A stretch of 64,000 nt of DNA from Boswellia sacra (lineage: Eukaryota; Streptophyta; Magnoliopsida; Sapindales; Burseraceae). The stretch covers positions 310,001-374,000 of the forward strand of contig SNVD02014754.1 in NCBI GenBank assembly GCA_013180625.2, read 5' to 3'. Position numbers and translations under genes: made by a program. Below, piece after piece: positions 51,631-64,000 of the stretch (its first letter is position 1; each line of letters starts with the position of its first letter). Under the pieces are notes generated by a model. The model searched no databases and had not been told where the DNA came from. It saw only the letters and a program-made list of their open reading frames with translations.

Positions 51631-53083
51631 CAAAAAACCGATAGGCATTTATGACCACTAATTTTATTCAAATTCACATTGCCATTGGGGTGGGAGAAGG
51701 AGCGATTCATCTAAATCTTTTTGGGATATTCTCAGTCTGGCTTAAAGAAGTATTTCAAGCCAAAGCTGAAAAACCATTTCCTGGGCAACTTCTCTTGTTT
51801 AGGCATCGGTCCATCTACGATGGCGAGATTTAAAAGCTTTAATGAGAAGCGCTCATGATTTGGAAAAAAAGAAAAAAGAAAAGGTTAATTTTGCTAATTA
51901 AGATTTTAAAGTCGAACATTATATGGACATGAATTTCGATATTAATAAATGGTTAGAGACCGATATATATTCTCTTTTCATAAATAAATTTTAACAATGT
52001 TACACTTACAAAGACTATATACTAATGAGTTATGTGATATTAGATGAGTAGTATTACATAAATTTTGTATACAAATTTTATATATTAACTTTATAATTGT
52101 AGCATTACTCAATAAATTTTTAATCATATTTTACAAAAACGACAAAGGTAAGAATCATCTGAGAGGATCTAATCCGTCTCATTAATACTAATTCTTTCCG
52201 ATTAGCTGACCTATAAAATTTGAAGGCTTCGTGCTTTTGAAATAGAGTCAAGAGTGAAATTCGTGGATAAAGAATGCCATTGAAATATGCGCATGCAGCT
52301 CTCTAAGGTTAATTAACCAACCCAACTTTTCTTGATTAATATGTTAGACATACTTGAGTTTTAATTTGTGATCTGAAATTCCACCTCGAAATTTCCAATT
52401 AGATATGTATCTCAATTGTAGCAGCTATGATTTCCAATTGCTAAATGGAGAAAATCATCATGATGTATGTCCAGAGAATTCGAAAGCTCAACATATAAAC
52501 TATGAGTGGCTGGTTGGGAGATGGTTAAAATTGAATGGAAGTCTTGTTAATACCAGAAACTTCAAACTTCAATTGAACCAGTTTTCCTATATCTTCAGGT
52601 AAGCCATCAAATGGTACTGAGCGCTTAAGCTTAAGCACTCTTAAAAGTCTAAATCTTCCGAAGATCAACTTGGCAGGAATTAATTATATAATTGAAGCAG
52701 CAATTGCAATTAGTACTTGCATTAACATTATATAGATACAAAAATATTGATGCATAATTAATTATATATGACTTTCTCTAAAGTTTCATTAATTTCTAAG
52801 ACATTAATATGTATATTTGTCACAACAACAAAAATAAAAAAAAATTGACATTCTTAAAAAGTAAATTTTAATTTAATATCTCTAACATATGTTCTCTAAG
52901 AAAACCAAAACCAAATTCTATCAATTGCATAATATTTGCTCTCTCTTCTGATTTCTGAATTAACCAAGCAAGGGGGCAATTAATTAAATAGACAACAAGA
53001 TGCAATATCATCATCGATCAATTACCACTTTCCTTCACAATTACAAAACATCTATCCCTCCATTCATCATCAAATGATCATCA
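51631..53083. other. Intergenic: AT-rich spacer and SRF 3' region
   Basis: No gene was recognised. A 65-codon plus-strand frame at 52405-52602 is isolated and not supported. The right end probably holds the 3' UTR of the minus-strand receptor gene. Confidence 0.5.
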
Positions 53084-56000
53084 TTAGTAATCAGAGTCCT
53101 CCGTCCTACGAGATGCTGCAAGATCATCCTTCATATTCATACTTGAACGTTGAACCAAACGTACCAATGCCTCTACCACCTCTGACATTGGTGGTCGGAA
53201 TTCGGGTTCCGGCTATTGCACATAACAAAACAACATCATATACATAAATATGTCAGTTTCACTTTCACATATACCTGTAAAATTAAACAAACAATAATGA
53301 ACTAAGAGCTGCAAAAGGATGGCTGCTAGCTAGCTAGCTAATTCTCACTTGTACACAGAGGGCGATAACATCAGCAAATCTTGAGAGGGACTTGGGAGGG
53401 TACAGTCCACGCAAGGCAGGATCCACCATTTTTGATAATGCATCAATGTCATGCAGCTGTGGAGCAGCCCACCGGACTAGGCATTGCTCAGATTTTGGCT
53501 TTTTACTGAAAACGACAGACCAACCAATTTTTACAAGAATATTTGTTGAATATGCTGCTTAATTAGTTAATTAATAATAAGAGATTATATTTATATATTG
53601 AGAGTCACCTGTCATAAGGCTTTCGTCCTGTCAATAACTCTAACATCACCACCCCAAAACTATAAACATCACTCTTCAGTGTATATGCTGAAGGCTTTGT
53701 GCACTCTGGAGCATTGTATCCTGCTCCAAGATTTTGGCTTGTACGCTGAATACAACCGAAAACCAAAGTAGTACTTCCTTGTCAGGTGTGTGTAAAAGTA
53801 AAAGTAACAGCATGCATGATCTCCATTTCAATCTAGCTAAGCTTTGTTATTAATAACAAATTAAATATATCTTGTACTAGACCTGAAAAAAATTTGACAA
53901 GCCATTGTCACCGAGATGAGGATTGAGTTCAAGGTCAAGCAATATATTCGATGACTTGATATTCTTGTGCACTAATGAAGGAGAACAACCTTCATGGAGA
54001 TACCTAAGTATCATCAAGTGTTGCAGTTCAAAGAAATTAATTGGCATTAGAAATAACTAAAAGCATTGTAAAGTAAATATATATTTAGATTAAGTGGTTC
54101 AAATGTATTGACTTACTCAACAGCCCTGGCTGTGCCCAAAGCAATTCTGATTCTTGTGTTCCAAGTTAGGGGCTTGCTAAAGTCATCTGACATGTGTAGA
54201 AAGTCATTAAGTGAGCCATTCCTGAAATACTCATAAACTAATATGTGATGCCCCTGTTCTGTACAGTAACCAACAAGTGCAGCAACGTTGGTATGGCGAA
54301 TCCTTGAGATGTTGGCGACAATTGCTGAAAAACTTTCGCTGTTTTCTCCTTCAAAATGAAAGGAATCAATCTTTTTCACAGCTAACACCTGATAAATGTA
54401 CACATATATAGTAGATCAAATTACCAAAATGAAAATTGCAACACATTTTCAAAGAATAATATTAAGATTATACCTTCCCATCAGGATATTTAGCTCTATA
54501 AACACGCCCAACACTTCCCTCACCGAGAAGGCGTCCCGTTGCAAAATTAGCAGTGGCAGTCTGCAAATCTGCCAAAGAATAAGATGTAGCACGAGCAGAA
54601 GTGCTTTTTCTGGCTTTCAGACGGTTTGCAAACTCATTGTCATGGAAGGATTTTGCTCGATCAGAGAGTTGATCCTTTTGACCAATTGAATTATTGTTCT
54701 GCAGGGGCTTAGGCTTTATATCAAGTGGAGGAGGGGGTGGATTGAATGAGTTTTTCTCTGTCACCAATACAATTTAGTTAGTTAATTAAATTGCTTTAAT
54801 CTTGATATAATAATGCAAGAAAATGGATAGTCACCTATGTAGGGATCTTTGGTAACAGGGATGTGCAGGGGCTCATTGGATAATTCCTGTGATGCAAGGG
54901 GGGTGAATGCCCTACGCTGGCTAGCTCTCTCTTCATCAAGAAAATGAGAAGATGGTTTAGATCTGTTTCTCGCAATTACAGCAATTATAAGTGCAATAAC
55001 TGCCAATCCACCCAATATTGATACTGCTATTACTATTCCATTGATTGTACTAGAATTATTGGTCTTATCGTCGGATTGGGATTTTGCCGCATGTTTCTTA
55101 GCAGCAGGCTTTGTCCCAGGAGGGGGAGGAGGAGCTGGTCCAGTTGACCACGAATTTCCTCCAGTTCTTTAGGAAAAAAAAAACAAATAATCAACACAAA
55201 CAACTTGAAGAATTTCAATCTCAAGCCAATATGCAAACTTCAACACTATATACTCACTTAGCAATCTCCTTCAACTCCTCAGGGACCCAGCCAGTAAATT
55301 TATTGTTTTCAACATTCCTGAGTAGGATAGCAACAGGTAATTAGTTTTGCAAGATTTCACATCCTTTTAAAGAGGCAATGTCAATGTGAAATATCAAACA
55401 TGAAATGAATTTGTTATATTTTTGAAGTACTGGTTCACTTACAATTCCTCCAGAGGAAGGTAGACAAGGGAATTTATTGAACCACTGAATTGATTGTTTT
55501 GCAAGTACCTGCAGCATGTCACAAAGAACAAAATTATTCAAAATATCTGCAAACCACTTCCCAAAAGAAAATAGAAAATTTATGCTGCTTACAATTTTTT
55601 TAGATTAGAGAGTGAGCTAAAACTCTGAGGAAGATCGCCTGTCAATTTGTTCTGGGATAAATCCCTGCACTTCAGCTCATGAATTACATACTGAACACTT
55701 CGATAATTAACAATCACATATCCACATTCTATATTCTCAACGATTCTTAGCTTTTCTTCTTCTATGTAGATGAGCAATCATGTTAAATTCGGTTACTGAA
55801 ACAAGACAGTAGAATAAAAGAAACCAAAAAAAAAAAAAAATCTATTTTCTTCCATCTCAGCGACACTTACAAATTTTCAAGTTTGTTGAGTTTCTGAAAC
55901 ATGTCACTCATTTGTCCATCAAGCTGATTATGTCCAAGATTTCTGCCACCACCAAGGCATCATACTTAGATATCAAAACTGAATATTGGTAAGAAAGTTA

Positions 56001-57429
56001 TGGCACCAAGAGAAGAAATTTTGCTTACAGTTCCTTGAGTTCACTCATCTGAGAGATTGAATAAGGCACATTACCAGTAAAGGAGTTTTTAGAAAGGTCC
56101 CTGAGCAAGCAGCTCATAATATTAGCATAACTGAAATTTGGATATTCAAGTGAACATCACTATGAGATAAACATTTATCTGCTAACAATGGAGCTTCAAG
56201 TTCCTAATAGAAGTAGATTTTAACATGTTACTCATTTAAATAGGCAGCGGTCAGCAACAAGTGGAGGCAAATGAACATAAATAGAAGAATATTTACATCT
56301 GTGATCCTAGCTTTGTTTTAACATGCAAAATGTTTATTATCTGCTAATCACTTACAAGTGGCGAAGATTTGGAGGAAGTTGATATGGTATACTGTCCTTG
56401 AGGTTGTTGGAGCTCAGATCGCTGTACTAAGACAGAAGTAGATTTCCTTTAGGTGATGTTATTTTAGTGGTGAAGATGATAAAATTAAAATAAGCAAAGC
56501 CTCACAAGTAGCTGACGGATTTCAAGTTTGATAGCTGGTATCCCAATTGTCCATTGAGTCCAAGACCAGGCAATTTTCTGCAAAATTTTTAGCAGAGAGA
56601 AGATCTCACTAACACTCCCCCCAGATAAATGCTAGCATAAATATGATCATATGCAAAATGAAGTAAGCTACGTACATTTCAGTTACAGATGAACCTGAGC
56701 ATGTAATCCCTTTCCACGACTCGCCACAAGGGTCACCACCACTTGCTTTCCAACCACTCAGTTGTGATGGAGAATTTAAGCTCGTATACATAACATTAAG
56801 GGCAGAAGCTACATAACATAGATGTATAACGCACTTAGCAAATATATATCAGCAGAATCTTTAAATACAAACAGATATAATCAAAGGCCAATATGCATGT
56901 GAAAATTTTCAAAATGTTTCATCAAAATTGAGTCTCCGCTTCAGTTTTGCAAAGAAAACTTCATCTTTCTATTGAAGAGCAAAGGAAAATAAAGAGTAGA
57001 TTTGGAACTGAATTTTATTTTCATATTGGTTTTCTTTCAATTTCCTTGGAAACAAGCAGGTTAGCTAGGAAAGGTACTGGATGACGATCAATGAAATGGA
57101 AATGGTCATTCATCGATGGAACCAAATCCCAATAATTTGTATGTATCATGAATGTCCATTAATCGTCCCTCTAGTATTCAACATGTGTACATTCATATTA
57201 CAGCGCAACCAAGGATGCAGCGTATGCACATCGAATTAAACAAGCGAGAAGCCAATTGTAAATTAAATTGATCTAACAAACATAAATAAAAAATATATAT
57301 ATATTGATAAGATTGAAGATGCATACCATCTGAGGACTCTGTTTTTGAAAGGACATGAGTAGTAAGGATCCCAAGAGAAAAAGCTAAGAATCCTACAAGA
57401 AAATTATGAAACATTTTCTCTCCTAACAT
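53084..57429 (-). CDS. SRF5: STRUBBELIG-receptor family LRR kinase, SRF4/SRF5-like
   Basis: Plasma-membrane LRR-V receptor-like kinase. Sixteen exons, 57429-57327 down to 53212-53084, sum to 2148 nt, or 715 residues, with every splice phase consistent. Domain order: signal peptide (~1-28); N-terminal LRR cap ([14 protein letters not shown]); six LRRs, mostly one exon each of 66-72 nt; a Pro-rich spacer (APPPPPG); membrane span [20 protein letters not shown]; juxtamembrane region; kinase domain. The glycine loop is [15 protein letters not shown] and the ATP lysine sits in LAVKK. The catalytic loop is [12 protein letters not shown] (no HRD Asp), and the metal-binding motif is DNG where DFG is usual. 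Both features are known in this family, so it is a predicted pseudokinase. The end [10 protein letters not shown]...EDSDY resembles SRF5 (At1g78980) and SRF4. Which of the two is orthologous is unsettled. Confidence 0.92.
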
Positions 57430-59334
57430 CAAAAAGAAAATAAAAAAAGAGAAAAAAAGGAAAAGGTGGTAAGAATTAATACGAAATGATTGTTGAAACT
57501 AAGGGAAAGGGAAATGAAGGAACGTAAAAAAGAGAGAGGAGGAAGAGTTGTTCATCTAGGAACAACAACAACCTCCAAAAACAAAATTGGGTTCCTTATT
57601 TCCAAACTTCGTGTAGGGGGTTTTTGGGAGTTTTTTTGGCCTTGGAATGGTAGCTAAATTTGGAGTAAAAGGGATGATAAGTGCAGCTAAAAATGGTGAA
57701 GAAGAGAAAGAGAGTTGCATGTTATTGCATGGCAAGCGAAAGGCAAGGAGAAGTGGAGAAATGAGAACTGTCAAAGTTTTCCGGACTTTGACTTGTTTAC
57801 CCTGTTGCCAGCTTAACTCTTTTTTCACCACACCAACCAATTCGCTTCCCCTTCACCCCCTCTAAATCTCTTCTTCATTTGCAGACTACACTTTTGACTT
57901 TTAATTTAACCCATTAATTGACTAATTGACTGATTTTTTTTGGCTAATATCCATAAGTAACCTTAAATTTTGACCTGTTTTTAATCGAAAAACGATTATA
58001 TATTTTTAATCAATCACATTATTAATTTTGTATAAAAATCGTCATTTTTAAAATTATAATTAATAAAAAATAAATAATTTGATAAATATAATTAATAAAA
58101 AATATATAATCGTTCTTCAGTTAAACTTAAGCTAACACGCAAATATATTTGTTAAAATTTTCCTTTAAAAATTTATCTAATGTTTTTAACGGAGCGTTAC
58201 ATAATATGCTTAAATTTTACAAATAAATTACTGAAAAGTACCAAATCAATATCGCAGTGTTTGGCGTTAATGATAGATTATATTATATTATATTTCTATC
58301 AAACCCAAGACCAAGACCTTGTGAAAATAACCGACCCGACCCAATGCGTACGCAACGAAACGCTAGAGAGGATCAGGTCGGGTAGGCGCGGGCTACTACA
58401 ATACAAATCCAGACCAGAAACATCAATCGACAAATAAATTAAATTAAATCAATAAAATCAAAACTAAAAAACCCTCAGCCACACACGCTCCACACATCCC
58501 GATCTGCTTCGCCTGCCGCCGGCCGGAAACCCAAGGCCCGCCCACCCTCCCTTGCAAGCCCCTCTCCTGTGACGCCGGCCGGAGCTCACTAAGTATGGCT
58601 AATTACTGTTATTATTGATTGAGTTTTATATGTGTAACAAACAAATTGTATACTTGTATCATTGTTTGTTTATGATTGTTATTATTATTCTTTTATTTTT
58701 ATAATAAAATAAATTTCTGAAGCAAGCAAGCAATTTGAATTTGTTATGCGCTTTGGAAAATTTTGACATGGGGTGTTGTTTTTCTTTCTTACTTGTTAAT
58801 TGTTAATCTAATTATGTCATACAATATTTCTAATTGTGTGATGTTCAGGCAAGCAAGAAAGTGAATTCACAAAGAAAGTTTAGTTATTCATTACACTAAT
58901 TTATGGCGTCGATATTATTCTTAGCTGCAATTTATGTATTTTGCATGATTTCTACATATTACAACTACAATATATGAATCTATGCAAGATGGTCCTATAT
59001 AATTTCTACCCACTGCATATATTTTAAGTATGATATTCCTGTTCTTGTTTAAAGAGCAACTAATAAACTAACTTTGAAATTCTTAGATGAGATTGCAAAC
59101 TCCAATAGCATTCTATATTCCTTTCCCAACAACAACCGATGGATGGCCTAGCTGAAATGTTAGTGTATTTGTCTGGCCTGGGTGATTTTATTCCTAACTA
59201 AGTCTCTTCGCCCTATTTTGATTAATTTTCATATGCTTGAAATTTATTGCTTTTGTTAGTACAAGAATAATTGCACTTGCAGATTTTTCATATCTCAACT
59301 TAAACGTGTATTGTACTATCAGATCACGTGAGGA
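57430..59334. other. Divergent promoter region; TFIIA-gamma 5' UTR
   Basis: This lies between the divergent receptor and TFIIA-gamma genes. A GC-rich block at about 58480-58590 (CGCCTGCCGCCGGCCGGAAA) is probably the TFIIA-gamma first, non-coding exon, with a donor at CACTAA|GTATGG near 58591. A matching acceptor CTATCAG lies just before the ATG near 59321. This places an intron of about 730 bp in the 5' UTR. The rest is AT-rich, with no other gene seen. Confidence 0.55.
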
Positions 59335-60814
59335 ATGGCGACATTTGAGCTATACCGGAGGTCGACAATCGGGATGTGCCTAACCGAGACTTTGGATGAG
59401 ATGGTTCAAAATGGTACAATTAGTCCTGAGCTGGCTATTCAGGTTCTTGTCCAGTTCGATAAGGTACAATAACTATATCTGTAAACGAGCATGTTTGGAC
59501 ATGATTTTGGTCGGTTTGGTTGTCTTTATTTTGGACTTCTGTTTTGTAGTCTATGACTGAAGCACTGGAAACTCAAGTGAAGAGTAAGGTCTCCATTAAG
59601 GTATCATTTTCATTAAAGATTATTTTTATGTTTTAATGCAATTCCTTTACGTTTTATTGACATGTTTGCTTAAGTTTTGTTAGATACTCCGTTTTGGCCA
59701 TGTGCTTTGGTATAAATTTGGTCTTTTAAAGTGATTAGCTTGTAAGTTAAAATTATTGTCTTCTGGTAATTGCAGGCTGTTGTATATGCAAAGATGCAAG
59801 ATATAATTTTATATTTCAGTTGTTATGGTTAATTTTTATTTTTTATTTGGAGATCTGATAAAAGAATTTGCAGTCTAAATGTTATATAATTGCAGTAAAA
59901 AATTTCACAGCTGTAGACGGTAATTGACAATGCTTTTGATTTTGTGTATCTGTCATTGTAGTGATCTTTACAGGACTATATATATTGTAGTGGAGATCCA
60001 ACTGTAAGTGATTTAATTTCATATTTGACAAGGTTAACAAGAAGTTTCTTCTTTTTATTTGGCAAAAGAAAAAGTTCTTATTAAAATTAACAACCATTTT
60101 TGCTACCTGGACCAATGTTGTGGCACTTATATATGTATAATTAATGGGAACTCATATATGTGAGGATTACCCTCACTATAGTTGCTGAGAGAATATGCTG
60201 ATAAAAAATCAGCAGGCAGGTCTTATGATGACTATAGGTGAAAAAATCAGGTTCTCTCTTCTCAACGAAGTTAATTTCATATATAATCAACTGAACGTCC
60301 TGAACCACTCCTATCTCAAAAGCCCAGGCACTAACTCGGAGGAGAACAGATGATCCTCCTGATACATTGCAAAAGTATAGGATATGTTATACACAACATA
60401 TGCTAACTCTTCCGAATTACTTTCGGTATTTACTTTTTGCACCAATGTTTATGTGTGCATGCACGTGTCTATGTTTCTCCATGCATTTTTGCATTTATTT
60501 CTCTGGCATTATATCTGAATGAGGAACAGGTTCTTTGCGATGTGTTTTTCCAATTTGATAGACAGAAATGAGTTCTTAGGCTGCAATTTTTTGCTCGGCT
60601 TTGAACTTGACCTAAGTTTATATTTATATCTTGATGACTAAGTTAGAACTTTTATTTCTTTGGTATTCTACAGGGACATCTGCACACCTACAGGTTCTGT
60701 GATAATGTTTGGACCTTTATCTTGCAAGATGCTTTGTTCAAATTCGAGGATGGTCAAGAGAATGTCAGCCGGGCGAAAATAGTGGCATGCGACTCAAAGC
60801 TACTCACACAATAA
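59335..60814 (+). CDS. TFIIA-S: Transcription initiation factor IIA gamma subunit
   Basis: Small subunit of TFIIA, which stabilises TBP on the core promoter in RNA polymerase II initiation. It acts in the nucleus as a heteromer with the alpha/beta subunit. Three exons (59335-59463, 59550-59600, 60674-60814) total 321 nt, or 106 residues, exactly the plant family length. The start [20 protein letters not shown] and the end [17 protein letters not shown] are diagnostic (compare Arabidopsis At4g24440). The N-terminal half forms the helical bundle ([20 protein letters not shown]), the rest the beta-barrel ([20 protein letters not shown]). Residue 39 is Val, the ancestral state at the position altered in the rice xa5 resistance allele. 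An intron of about 1.07 kb separates exons 2 and 3. Confidence 0.96.
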
Positions 60815-62030
60815 GAAGTAGAAGATTGGTGTCTGCTGGTGGTAGTGGCATGAAGAACTGGGAATTGGTCTAATTACTCGGAGAGGTTGGCAATTATGTG
60901 TGATTGAACTCAACGTGGGGTTGTTCGATGATGCATTGAGGCTTCACCTGCACATCCTGATGCTTATTCGATGATTTTTCTTGGTTCTTCCTTTTAATTT
61001 TCCGAGTAAGATGATGGAGATTGATTGTGGCAACACCATGTAGACTGAATTTGTCATAATACGTATGTATGTATTTATTTATGCAATGTTCATGTGGTTA
61101 AATTAAATGGGCATTGAGGTAAGTGGAGGCTAGTCACGGAAATAAAATAGGTTTTTGTTTATTGATGATTGAGGCTTTTTGAATTTATCCTTTGGATGAT
61201 ATTTGAGTTGATGCGCGTCTCTTCTAGGGGTTGCTGGGGTAGCATGTTTGGTGATTGATTGACCTCTATTTCATCCGTTGTAAATATTTTGTAACAAAAG
61301 ATTACATAATTGAAATTATGTTTTGTATAATAAAAATCTTTTAAATGCTAATAATTAATACTATTTTGGTCTGTCTAATCTTTGGGTATTAATTTTCTGC
61401 AATCTTATAATTTGGAATCTGAAATCTGTATGCTTTCTGGTATTAAAGAAAATATGTATTTATACAAATGAATGACAATGGATAAATAACTAGAATTTAT
61501 GTCATATATTCTTGAAATATTAATACATACTTGAATGGCGTTATAAAGCACGTGAGGTGATATTAGAGTCGTTCCGGTAAGTAGTTTGTTTTGCCCCGAG
61601 AACTCTGAAGCAAATGAAAAGTCCTGCATTATGATTTAATTGGTCTTCTACAACATACAATGGCCAGGAACAGGCAGAAAAACAATGAAGAATGTTGGAA
61701 ATCGATATTGTTAACATTTTATAAATAGCATCTCAGAAGACAAGATATTGATTACAAAATAAAAATAGTTGTCTTCTCTGTACAATTGAATCAACAGACT
61801 TAATGCTTCCAAATTTCATAGCAATTGAATGCCAAATCGAGCAAACTAAGTGTGTGAAGAAAACCAGCTCTTAAATATGTTACCTTACAAAGGCCAATAC
61901 GATGATACACAAGCAAGTCCAGACAACTCAAACAGCATTCCAAACTAACCTCAGTTTATCAAAGTCACTTCTATTGATTCCATTAGCATATCATGCAGTA
62001 TTCCAGAAGTAGGTTATGATCATCATCACT
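60815..62030. other. Convergent spacer between TFIIA-gamma and CDKC genes
   Basis: 3' UTR sequence lies on both sides. AT-rich, no gene recognised. Confidence 0.5.
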
Positions 62031-63884
62031 TCACTGCTGCCAACCATATTGTTGATTTCGATTACCACCAGGTGGGTTAGGACCTCTGCCAGTGGCCGAA
62101 TTCCCGTATTGACCACCTTGGGAATAGTTTGGAGGGCCAACACCATAACCACTACTGGGTCCTCTGGGACCATTAGCAGGCATTCCGCTGCCACCATATG
62201 GTGGACCACGCCCCTGTGGTGGATATGGCCCATTGCTATAACCTCCAACTTGGCCTCCACGATTTGAGTTGTATCCCCCACTCTGATTTCCACTAGGGTA
62301 CCTGTTAGGACCTCCCGGGGGCCCTCGAGGCTTGCCATAGTGATGGTGACTAGGGCCAGCAGGAACTGGAGGTGGTGGATTATTGATAGGATGATTTGGT
62401 CCAGACCAGTGATGAGACTGCCCAGGATGTTGAATAGGAGGTAGGCGACCATGCTGCTGTGAGTGATGCAATTTCTGTCTTTTTGCTGCTTCTTCATGTT
62501 GCCGCTGCTGCTGCCTTCTTTTCTTCGTCTGGTACTCATGTGATGATTCATATTTGGGCAAGCTGCATGAAGAAAACAAGATTACTATAGCATGATGCCA
62601 TAGTCAAGGGACTGACCAGAGGTTGGCTATACTTTGGATTGGTTTCCACTTTCAATAAAAACACAATATATATATGTAACTTCTAAACATAGAAGAACAT
62701 ATGCACTAATTTGCCAAGAAAAAATGTGGCACCACAACCAGGTTGGTTAGGCGCAAGATTGTAGCTCTGCTTAAATATTATAATAACAATATCAATATTG
62801 AAAATAACAATAACAATAAAAATCATGGGATATGATAAAATTCAAAGAATGGGAGAAGCACCTCTTGGGATCACAAGGTAAGGGGTCAGTCCAGAAATAC
62901 TCAGCATCCAGTGCGTCCTTTGCAGATATTCTCTGCACAAAGAAGAAACAGTCAACAAAGGAGGTTACCACCAACGACAATTATGGGAATTAGCTATTTA
63001 ATGCGATAGCAAAATACACACATTGGAAACAAGCTAATGTCAAATAGGTAGACCTTTTAACAGGTGAAAGCTTTTTACGCACGCGTGTAAAATATGAGTT
63101 CTTAGATATATCAAAAAAACATTGAACTGATCCCCATGTAACTAATGCAACCATCAGATATACTACCCTCTAGTTCTCCAAGCTGGAGTATTATAGAGCT
63201 ATTGTTTGGGAAATGCACTCCTCATCTAGTTTAGTCATGCTTTAATAGGTGCAATAAAGAATTTCAAACAATTGACATTAGTAAGATGTTTTCCAATTAT
63301 CACAAGACAAGAAGTGTTTATCTCCCATGAAAATGAACTAACAAGGAGTTTATGATCAACCAATTTAGAATACAAAGAGCCCATAAAAATAAATAAAGAA
63401 TTGACAGACTGATTTCAATACTGTTGAAGATATATTTTATTTGTTTCTTATCCGTGTAAATATGGCTTAAGATGCTCAAAAATATCTTTAAAATTCAACA
63501 ATAAAGAAAGATTGTAGTTGTGATGCCAAAAACTGAATCAGCCCACAACTAATAATTTCAGGGCAATACCTGGGAAGGATCAAGCATTAGCATTTTCTCC
63601 AATAATTCTAGAGCATGGCGGTCAAAACTGCCAAAAAAAAAAAAAAAACAAACTTTCTCAAAACAGAATTTCTGGTACTTTTTCTATGATTTACAAGTAT
63701 AGCAATGATAATAGATGTAAAGACCAGATCTTTCTTAATCTTACTGTCTGAAAACCTCTCTGACACGTCTCTTAAAGCTCTTTGTGGGCTTGAAAGTGTT
63801 ATACCCAGGCAGCTTGGAAACACCAGGCCAGATGATTTCATCAGGAGATCCACAAAGCTCATAAATCTTGTTCAATTGCTCAGG
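62031..63884 (-). CDS. CDKC: Cyclin-dependent kinase C (CDK9-type), 3' part; gene runs off the window
   Basis: Plant P-TEFb-like kinase, partner of cyclin T, phosphorylating the RNA polymerase II C-terminal domain. Only the last four exons are here: 63884-63745, 63627-63570, 62932-62862 and 62562-62031 (801 nt, 266 residues plus stop). Upstream exons with the ATP site and activation loop lie beyond the right edge. Visible is the end of the kinase domain: PEQLNKIYELCGSPDEIIWP, RHFDRHALELLEKMLMLDPSQ-type helix (split over two exons), and RISAKDALDAEYFWTDPLPC. A basic stretch follows (KKRRQQQRQHEEAAKRQK), then a long Gly/Pro/Asn/Gln-rich tail ending GGNRNQQYGWQQ. This tail identifies CDKC;1/CDKC;2. 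By gene order it corresponds to CDKC;2 (At5g64960). Confidence 0.94.
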
Positions 63885-63964
63885 CTGCAATCAATGTAAA
63901 GATAATTTATATTCTAAAAGGCGACAATAGTACAGATAGCATATGTTCCATTGAATTCTATATA

Positions 63965-63987
63965 CACACACACACACACACACACAG
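63965..63987. repeat. AC microsatellite
   Basis: About eleven AC dinucleotides lie in presumed CDKC intron sequence near the right edge of the window. Confidence 0.9.
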
Positions 63988-64000
63988 AGATAATTTTTAT

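Noticed and set aside
62016..62551. Long frames in other phases across the CDKC tail
   Set aside because: The Gly/Pro/Gln-rich tail has biased composition that leaves other frames open. Only the frame continuing the kinase domain through a valid splice is real.

Overview
The window is nuclear DNA from a eudicot plant. The genes are intron-rich with GT-AG splicing, the spacers are very AT-rich, and there is a TIR-NBS-LRR resistance gene (a class essentially absent from grasses) along with many plant DNA transposons. All gene models were built by hand from splice signals, reading frame and remembered family sequences. No alignment was run, and the species cannot be named.

Layout. 1-2.9 kb: nested transposons, including a hAT-like element carrying an exon-sized piece of a plasma-membrane H+-ATPase gene. 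4.0-7.9 kb (+): ROCK1-type UDP-GlcNAc/UDP-GalNAc transporter. 7.9-12.3 kb: no secure gene. 12.3-19.7 kb (-): a TNL pseudogene split by three separate insertions (a Tourist-like element, a Mutator-like element and a solo LTR), each with an intact target-site duplication, and carrying additional point lesions. 20.5-21.8 kb: a PIF/Harbinger-like element. 22.8 kb (+): mitochondrial ribosomal protein uL23. 23.8-27.4 kb (-): DOT3-like BTB/NPH3 protein. 29.3-31.5 kb (+): RABH1 (Rab6) GTPase. 32.7-36.8 kb (-): an unrecognised plant protein of about 207 residues. 40.6-44.0 kb (+): BTL3-like mitochondrial carrier. 45.2-48.3 kb (-): a tandem pair of LEA_2/NDR1-HIN1-like genes. 48.7-50.1 kb (-): a decayed LINE. 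50.6-51.6 kb: a decayed DNA transposon containing a long hairpin. 53.1-57.4 kb (-): SRF4/SRF5-type STRUBBELIG-family receptor kinase. 59.3-60.8 kb (+): TFIIA gamma. 62.0 kb to the right edge (-): the 3' half of a CDKC (CDK9-type) kinase gene.

These are mostly single-copy housekeeping or developmental genes, and nothing suggests a metabolic cluster. The most informative large-scale signal is gene order. ROCK1, RABH1, an unknown gene, BTL3 and CDKC occur here in the order of Arabidopsis At5g65000, 64990, 64980, 64970 and 64960 (locus numbers from memory), so the window appears to be an ancestral block with extra genes and transposons interspersed. I see no CRISPR array, operon, rRNA or tRNA, and no convincing previously undescribed biological system. 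The best leads are the unknown gene inside the syntenic block, two transposons that carry host-like or inverted-duplicated sequence, and the layered decay of the resistance gene.
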